The translations under genes were made by a program, and so were the position numbers. From Erythrobacter sp. NAP1 (GTDB lineage Bacteria; Pseudomonadota; Alphaproteobacteria; Sphingomonadales; Sphingomonadaceae), in NCBI RefSeq assembly GCF_000152865.1, contig NZ_CH672390.1:1488001-1552000 (forward strand): a stretch of 64,000 bases of DNA. The letters are read 5' to 3'. Of this stretch, positions 59,044 to 64,000 are shown in pieces. The number at the start of each line of letters is the position of its first letter. Position 1 is the stretch's first letter. The notes under the pieces are model-generated. The model searched no databases and was not told where the DNA came from. It was given only the letters and a program-made list of their open reading frames with translations.

Positions 59044-59943
59044 ATGCCCCACCTCACCTGCGTGCTGCACCATCACATCGGGGAGGAAGGTGCCTTCGAA
59101 AGAGGGCTTGGCCTGACCAGTTCGCGAGAGGCCTTTGAGCGTCAACTCGCGTGGCTGGATGAGCGCTATACGTTCGTGTCGCTTGATCAGGTCCTGAGCG
59201 GGGATTTGCCGGACGATCCCTTGCTGCTGACTTTTGACGACGCCTGGTACTCGGTGCTTGGCATTGCCCGCGAAGTACTGGGCCCGCGCGGGATACCTGC
59301 AGTCTACTTCATCAATCCCGGCATGGTTCAGGAAGGCGCGATCTCGCTCGATTCCATGCTGGCCTATGCCGTGAATACGTTCGGGATCGAGAAGGTCTGC
59401 GGCGTGCTTGGTATCCCGCCCCGCGATGCGGTGCATTCGCTGATCGTGAAGGACATGGCGCGGCTTGGCTCGGCCGAGCGTCAGGACGTGGTCGCCAAGT
59501 TGATCGCCGAGTTCGGTCCCATTGACCTCGGCGAACGCGCTCCGCTGTTGTCGGCACATGACCTGAAAGAGCTCGTTTCCCTTGGTATCGAGATCGGCAA
59601 TCACACCAAGACCCATGTGCATTGCCGCAGCCTGTCCGCAGAAGAGATGCAGGAAGAGATCGCTGGCTCAAAGGCAATGCTGGAAGAGCTGTCGCAAAGC
59701 CGCGTGCGTTCGCTTTCGATACCCTATGGGCATGAGCTTGACCTTACCGACGAGGTGCATGCGCATGCGCGGCAGAGCGGTCACGAGGCGATCTTTCTTG
59801 TCCATGCCCGCGCCAACTGGCTGCGCCCGGCCAAGGACGTCTGGTATCGCCGCTCACTGACGAACCAGTCCAATCGCGAACTGGCCTCGGAATTTCGGGT
59901 GAAGCAACACCTCCGCTCCCTCAAAAAGGCGGTGCTGGGGTGA
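59044..59943 (+). CDS. polysaccharide deacetylase (NodB fold)
   Basis: A 299-residue deacetylase. Motif 1 LLLTFDDAW supplies Asp65 and Asp66, and motif 2 GNHTKTHVHC gives His187 and His191, the metal-binding pair. These are the standard catalytic residues of carbohydrate esterase family 4. No signal peptide is evident, so it probably acts on a cytoplasmic sugar-lipid or nucleotide-linked sugar. The start is set at MPHLTCVLHHHIG; upstream in-frame residues do not fit. It overlaps the formyltransferase start by four bases (GTGA). Confidence 0.85.
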   Translation: MPHLTCVLHHHIGEEGAFERGLGLTSSREAFERQLAWLDERYTFVSLDQVLSGDLPDDPLLLTFDDAWYSVLGIAREVLGPRGIPAVYFINPGMVQEGAISLDSMLAYAVNTFGIEKVCGVLGIPPRDAVHSLIVKDMARLGSAERQDVVAKLIAEFGPIDLGERAPLLSAHDLKELVSLGIEIGNHTKTHVHCRSLSAEEMQEEIAGSKAMLEELSQSRVRSLSIPYGHELDLTDEVHAHARQSGHEAIFLVHARANWLRPAKDVWYRRSLTNQSNRELASEFRVKQHLRSLKKAVLG

Positions 59944-60728
59944 AGCGGTTGGTCATCATCACGGGCGACGGGCGCGAGCACAAGTATGTGACCAATGCGC
60001 TTTGCGAGGCCTACGACGTGGCCGCGATCCTCGTGTGCGATCCACCAGCCAAGAGGTCCTGGAAGAAGGTCCTCAAGCGCAATCCGGACCAGTTTTTGGG
60101 CAAGGCTCTGCGGGGCGGCTTTCTCAAGGTTACGAGCGACCGGGACAAGCGCGAGGCCAGCCTTGCGCGGGTGCTTGGCAAGACATCTGCGCAATTTGAT
60201 CGCGAAGACCTCGTGCAGCGGGTCGGGAGGCCAAAAGCTGGCCGCCTGCTCAAGACGGTCGAGGCGCTCCAACCGGATGTGCTGGCGATCTACGGAACCG
60301 GTATGATCCCTGACGATGTGCTGGAGAGCGCGACTGATATCGCGCTCAACATGCACACCGGGATTTCGCCGCATTACCGCGGGGTCAGCTGCGCGATGTG
60401 GCCGATCCTCGACGAGCGGCCCGACATGGTCGGAGCGACCGTCCACGAATGCACCTCGGCGGTTGATGGCGGCAAGGTGTTCTTCACCGGACGCGCGAGC
60501 TTGCAGTCACATGACGACCTGCACGCCGTCTTTGGCCGCGCTGTCGAGGTGGGCGCTCAGGGCTACGTGAAAGTGGTCGGAGAGGTTCTCGACGGCACAG
60601 CTGAGGGCGCCGAGCAAGACCACTCGATCGGCACCGAGTATCGCGGCAAGGATCTCAACATCTGGACCGAGCTAGAGTCGCGAAGGGCGCTCAAACGGTT
60701 GCGCAAAGCCGGACGACTGGCGACTTAA
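59940..60728 (+). CDS. formyltransferase, Fmt-like fold
   Basis: A 262-residue formyl-transfer enzyme. The core motif LNMHTGISPHYRG holds Asn137 and His139. Asp176 in TSAVDGGKVFF completes the Asn-His-Asp triad that uses 10-formyltetrahydrofolate. It differs from tRNA Fmt in lacking the C-terminal tRNA-binding domain and in its N-terminal half. The GTG start overlaps the deacetylase stop, so the two are coupled. Together they could remove an acetyl group and add a formyl group to a sugar amine. That pathway is an inference; the sugar and the acceptor polymer are unknown. Confidence 0.8.
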   Translation: MKRLVIITGDGREHKYVTNALCEAYDVAAILVCDPPAKRSWKKVLKRNPDQFLGKALRGGFLKVTSDRDKREASLARVLGKTSAQFDREDLVQRVGRPKAGRLLKTVEALQPDVLAIYGTGMIPDDVLESATDIALNMHTGISPHYRGVSCAMWPILDERPDMVGATVHECTSAVDGGKVFFTGRASLQSHDDLHAVFGRAVEVGAQGYVKVVGEVLDGTAEGAEQDHSIGTEYRGKDLNIWTELESRRALKRLRKAGRLAT

Positions 60729-60731
60729 CCG

Positions 60732-61352
60732 CTACCCCTTTTCGAGCTCTTCCTCGATCTGGGCTAGGCGTTCCTTACCGAAGAACATATCCTGCGGACC
60801 GTCCTTAGGGCCAACATAAAGCGTCGGAATACCGAACGCGCCGCGTTCCACCGCGCTGTCGGTGTTGGCGACAAGACCCTGTTTCACCTCGTCGGTCTGC
60901 GTCCGCTCGAACAAGTCCTTCGCATCGAAGCCTGCTGCTGCAACCGCTGCGCCGAGGGCTTCGGGGTCGGTGACATCGACGCCCTGTTCCCAGATCGCAG
61001 GCAGCATTCCTTCTACGAATTGCACGCCGCGGCCGTCCTGATCGGCGGCGAATAGCATCCGCTGAAGCGTGATTGAGTTGAACGGGAACTTGGGGTGCAG
61101 CTTGTATTTGCTCAGCTGATGCTTTTCGATGAAGCGCCGCATCTCGAGCATCGAATACTCGACCTTGCCCTTCACATCGGCATCGCGGATCATCGGAGGC
61201 GCGTTGCCGGTGAGCTTGTGCATCCCGCCAAGGAACACCGGCGTGACGTCGAGCTCTGCCCCGGTCCGCTTGACGAGATCGCGCAGCGGCCACCAGATCA
61301 TGTAGGCATTGGGACTGACGAAATCGAAGATCAGCTCGACGCGGTTTGCCAT
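60732..61352 (-). CDS. DsbA-fold 2-hydroxychromene-2-carboxylate isomerase-like protein
   Basis: A 206-residue thioredoxin-fold protein of the HCCA isomerase/kappa-GST type. LIFDFVSPNAYMIWWPLRDL carries the catalytic Ser (Ser13) in place of a CxxC redox pair. The C-terminal GAFGIPTLYVGPKDGPQDMF has the cis-Pro loop. Such enzymes use glutathione in aromatic breakdown or act as glutathione transferases. An AGGAG ribosome-binding site is in place before the start. It converges on the formyltransferase gene with a three-base gap. Confidence 0.87.
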   Translation of the reverse strand: MANRVELIFDFVSPNAYMIWWPLRDLVKRTGAELDVTPVFLGGMHKLTGNAPPMIRDADVKGKVEYSMLEMRRFIEKHQLSKYKLHPKFPFNSITLQRMLFAADQDGRGVQFVEGMLPAIWEQGVDVTDPEALGAAVAAAGFDAKDLFERTQTDEVKQGLVANTDSAVERGAFGIPTLYVGPKDGPQDMFFGKERLAQIEEELEKG

Positions 61353-61478
61353 GGGAACTCTCCTGATAAGATTGTCCCCATGGCTCGCACGACGCGTCGC
61401 GCGTTTCAAGTCTGTTTTTCAGACGTTATGCTTTCGGGCCTCAGGCGCCGAGCGCGCTCACGACGCCGATTGCGCTGG

Positions 61479-62996
61479 CTAGCCCGTCGGTGAGAGGCCC
61501 AGTTCCACCCCGGTCCTGTCTTCCAGCGCAAAGCGATCAAACAGGTCGGCGCTTGCCGCGTTCAGGCCGACCACACGCGTGTGACGGCCATTGCGGCGCA
61601 TGCGCTCGATGACTTTCTCAAGCGCACCGATGGCAGAGATGTCCCAGAAATGCGCCTGGCTCACGTCGATCACCACGTGATGTGCGGCGTCATCGTACTG
61701 GCTTTCCGGGCCGAGCAGGTCGACGAAGCGGTCGACGCTGGCGAAGAATATCTCGCCCCTCACATGATAGACTGCGGAGTGCGGTCGGCGCACGCGCTCG
61801 ACAGTGAACATGTTCTTCACCTTCTGCGCGAAGAAGATGCCCGACAGCAGCACACCGACAAGCACGCCAAGCGCAAGATCGTGGGTCCACACAACCGTGA
61901 CAACCGTCGCGATCATCACGATCGAGCTGGTCGGCGGATGGCGGCGCAGGTTCGGGATCGAGTTCCAGCTGAACGTCCCGATGCTGACCATAATCATCAC
62001 GGCAACCAGCGCCGGCATCGGCACCTGTCCGACCCACGGGCCAAGAACGGTGAGGAGGAACAGCAGGAACGCGCCAGCGGTAAAGGTCGACAGTCGCCCG
62101 CGCCCGCCCGAGGTCACGTTGATGACCGACTGCCCGATCATGGCGCAGCCACCCATGCCGCCAAAGCAGGCAGCGACCACGTTGGCGATGCCCTGCCCCG
62201 CGCTCTCGCGGCGCTTGTTGCTTTCGGTGTGGGTCATGTCATCGACGATCTGCGCGGTGAGCAGGCTTTCCAGCAATCCGACCGCCGCCATCGTGAGCGA
62301 GTACGGCGCGATGATCTGCAACGTCTCCCACGTCAGCGGCACGTCGGGCAGCGCAAAGGTTGGCAGGCCATCGGGCAGAGTGCCCTCGCCCGCGACATTG
62401 TTGACGGGCAGGCCCCAGTAAATTGCCGCAGCGGTCAGCAAGACGATGGCGACAAGCGGGCTTGGCACCGACTTGGTGATGCGCGGGAAGCCGTAGATGA
62501 TGCCAAGGCCGACCGCGACCATCGCCCAGGTCCACGGGCCCACGCCCTCGTTACCCGGCATCAGCTGAGGTATCTGCGCCATGAAAATGAGGATTGCGAG
62601 CGCGTTGACGAAGCCCGTGATGACGCTGCGCGAGACGAATTGCATAAGCAGGTCGAGCCGCAGCACCGCCGCAATACCCTGGAAAATGCCCATCAAGATC
62701 GTCGCGGCAAAGAGGTAATCGACCCCGTAATCGCGCACCAGCGGGATCACGACAACCGCAACCGCAGCCGTGGCCGCCGATATCATGCCGGGACGCCCGC
62801 CAGTAAAGGCGATCACCATGGCAATCGCGACGCTCGCATAAAGCCCGACGCTCGGGTCGACGCCCGCGATCAGCGCAAAGCCGATTGCCTCGGGGATCAG
62901 CGCGAGGGCGACAACGATCCCTGCAAGAATGTCTGCGCGAGGCTGCGCGAACCAGTCACGGCGGAAGGTTTCCGCGAAGGAGCGGGTCTGGGTCAT
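61479..62996 (-). CDS. SulP-family anion transporter with STAS domain
   Basis: A 505-residue SLC26/SulP transporter. About ten to twelve membrane segments precede a C-terminal STAS domain (residues 410-505, with [20 protein letters not shown]). The N terminus has [20 protein letters not shown] and the phosphopantetheine-site-like [20 protein letters not shown] block. The SulP signature continues with [20 protein letters not shown]. Substrates of this family include sulfate and bicarbonate; none is evident here. The start was set at [15 protein letters not shown]; a longer frame upstream overlaps the hairpin region. Confidence 0.9.
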   Translation of the reverse strand: MTQTRSFAETFRRDWFAQPRADILAGIVVALALIPEAIGFALIAGVDPSVGLYASVAIAMVIAFTGGRPGMISAATAAVAVVVIPLVRDYGVDYLFAATILMGIFQGIAAVLRLDLLMQFVSRSVITGFVNALAILIFMAQIPQLMPGNEGVGPWTWAMVAVGLGIIYGFPRITKSVPSPLVAIVLLTAAAIYWGLPVNNVAGEGTLPDGLPTFALPDVPLTWETLQIIAPYSLTMAAVGLLESLLTAQIVDDMTHTESNKRRESAGQGIANVVAACFGGMGGCAMIGQSVINVTSGGRGRLSTFTAGAFLLFLLTVLGPWVGQVPMPALVAVMIMVSIGTFSWNSIPNLRRHPPTSSIVMIATVVTVVWTHDLALGVLVGVLLSGIFFAQKVKNMFTVERVRRPHSAVYHVRGEIFFASVDRFVDLLGPESQYDDAAHHVVIDVSQAHFWDISAIGALEKVIERMRRNGRHTRVVGLNAASADLFDRFALEDRTGVELGLSPTG

Positions 62997-63119
62997 GGTC
63001 GGATCTATCCGGAAATGTCTGTGAGCCGGACAGGTGGAGAGAGTGCGCCCGGACTGGAGAAGTGATGCAGCCACATAGGCAATCATGCTGCATTGCACAA
63101 CCGCGCTGTCCGTGCATGA

Positions 63120-63331
63120 CGTGGTTAAATTGGCGTTAGCGTCGTTCGCTCCTGAATTGTTAGGAGCCGGTAAGCCAATACCGGCAGTGTCTTGGTATGC
63201 ACGCGTGCATGCCCTGACTTGGCGAAGGCCACACGAAAGGTCGTTCCAACCGCTGCGTTAGAGACCATCGAACCGCAGCGGATGTGCTTAGAAGCCGGGG
63301 TGGCGCGTCATGCGCGTTGCCCCGGCTTTTT
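63120..63331 (+). ncRNA. candidate structured non-coding RNA
   Basis: Five hairpins follow one another: GCTCCT/AGGAGC (63148-63167), CCGGTA/TACCGG (63167-63184), ATGCACGCGTGCAT (63197-63210) and CCGCTGCG/CGCAGCGG (63250-63281). The fifth is a terminator stem GCCGGGG/CCCCGGC (63294-63326) with TTTTT after it on the plus strand. Both flanking genes are on the minus strand, so a plus-strand terminator has no gene to serve. A minus-strand role as leader of the SulP gene remains possible. Start position is not fixed; no clear promoter was seen. Confidence 0.5.
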
Positions 63332-63342
63332 GCGGTTGAACC

Positions 63343-64000
63343 CTACATGCCCGCCGCGCTGAGCGCCCGGTCCATGTCCTCGGTAAGGTCGGCGATGTCC
63401 TCAAGCCCCACATTGATGCGAAGGAGGCCTTCGGAAACGCCCATTTCCTCGCGCGCTTCCTCGCCCATGTTTGCGTGCGTGGTGCTCGCCGGGTGGCACA
63501 TCAAGCTGCGCGCATCGCCGATATTGTTGGAGATATCGACGAGCTCCAGCCCGTTGAGAATCTGAAAGGCGCATTCGCGCGTCCCGACGTCGAAGGCAAA
63601 GATCGGACCCGTCGCTTCCATTTGCGAAAGCGCGAGATTGTGGCGCGCATGGCTCGGCAGGCCGGGATGGCGCATGTGGCCGCCTGCCTTGGTCACGCGC
63701 GGTTCGAGAAACTCACCCAGCGCAACGGCATTGCGGCTCTGCTGGTGAGCGCGCAGGCTCAGCGTCTCAAGCCCCTTGTGCACGACCCAGGCGTTGAATG
63801 CGCTGATCGTGGGTCCGGTGTTGCGCTGAAACGGCATGAGCGTCTCGTTCACCCACTCCTCGCTCCCGCAGATTGCGCCGGCGAGCACCCTGCCCTGCCC
63901 GTCCATCAGCTTGGTCGCGCTGTAAGCGACGACGTCCGCGCCAAACTCCATCGGGCGCTGCAAGGCTGGCGAGGCAAAGGCGTTGTCGACCACCGTGGTG
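63343..64000 (-). CDS. metZ: O-succinylhomoserine sulfhydrylase (partial, C-terminal part)
   Basis: The C-terminal 219 residues of a Cys/Met-metabolism PLP enzyme that makes homocysteine from O-succinylhomoserine and sulfide. The visible part starts TTVVDNAFASPALQRPMEFG; the PLP Lys lies in AYSATKLMDGQGR. NTGPTISAFNAWVVHKGLET and SLMCHPASTTHANM match MetZ rather than MetB. The N-terminal half and start lie beyond the window edge. Confidence 0.92.
   Translation of the reverse strand, partial: TTVVDNAFASPALQRPMEFGADVVAYSATKLMDGQGRVLAGAICGSEEWVNETLMPFQRNTGPTISAFNAWVVHKGLETLSLRAHQQSRNAVALGEFLEPRVTKAGGHMRHPGLPSHARHNLALSQMEATGPIFAFDVGTRECAFQILNGLELVDISNNIGDARSLMCHPASTTHANMGEEAREEMGVSEGLLRINVGLEDIADLTEDMDRALSAAGM

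Overview
The window looks like chromosome of an alphaproteobacterium in the Sphingomonadales, most likely the Erythrobacteraceae. The evidence is G+C-rich DNA, an alphaproteobacterial LexA site (GTTC-N7-GTTC) before uvrA, an mdh-sucD-sucA-sucB-lpd TCA cluster, and ribosomal proteins with long low-complexity extensions. This placement rests on gene content and protein style, not on a database search.

Layout. 1-13270: 5' half of uvrA (minus) with its SOS operator, a small secreted protein, a large TIR-domain protein, a T4-type lysozyme, a sulfotransferase-like protein, a BtuFCD-type ABC importer, a SleB-type wall hydrolase and a membrane GGDEF-EAL protein. 13543-24170: a long co-directional cluster (mdh, small secreted protein, sucD, sucA, sucB, lipoprotein, hexapeptide acyltransferase, lpdA, a SEDS-like membrane protein, an SDR epimerase). 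It supplies the whole 2-oxoglutarate dehydrogenase complex plus flanking TCA enzymes, but sucC is absent from its usual place. 24251-31538: serine hydrolases, an amidase, a PepSY protein, a TRIC-type channel and two related Arg/Asp-rich exported proteins. 31625-53204 (minus): the str, S10, spc and alpha ribosomal operons almost without interruption, in the order rpsL-rpsG-fusA-tuf-rpsJ ... secY-adk-[insert]-rpsM-rpsK-rpoA-rplQ. The insert between adk and rpsM carries an arsR-arsI pair running against the operon, plus an SRPBCC protein and a large dyad with a tRNA T-arm-like sequence.

53664-55320 (minus): a lower-G+C accessory operon of three genes joined by TAATG overlaps. It encodes a trypsin-like protease, a 70-residue basic protein and a TIR/deoxyribosyltransferase-like Rossmann protein. 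It ends inside the -35 box of the predicted str-operon promoter, and is the best candidate here for an undescribed, possibly defensive, system.

55552-64000: a two-HTH regulator, a GNAT acetyltransferase, a LysR regulator, apaG, a polysaccharide deacetylase/formyltransferase pair, a DsbA-like isomerase, a SulP transporter, a run of hairpins ending in a terminator (candidate non-coding RNA) and the 3' part of metZ.

Regulatory elements read directly from sequence include the LexA box, a predicted S10-operon promoter and leader attenuator, an rpsL-rpsG intercistronic hairpin, an ArsR-type operator on a predicted leaderless promoter, and the terminator after rplQ. No complete tRNA, rRNA, CRISPR array or insertion sequence was found.
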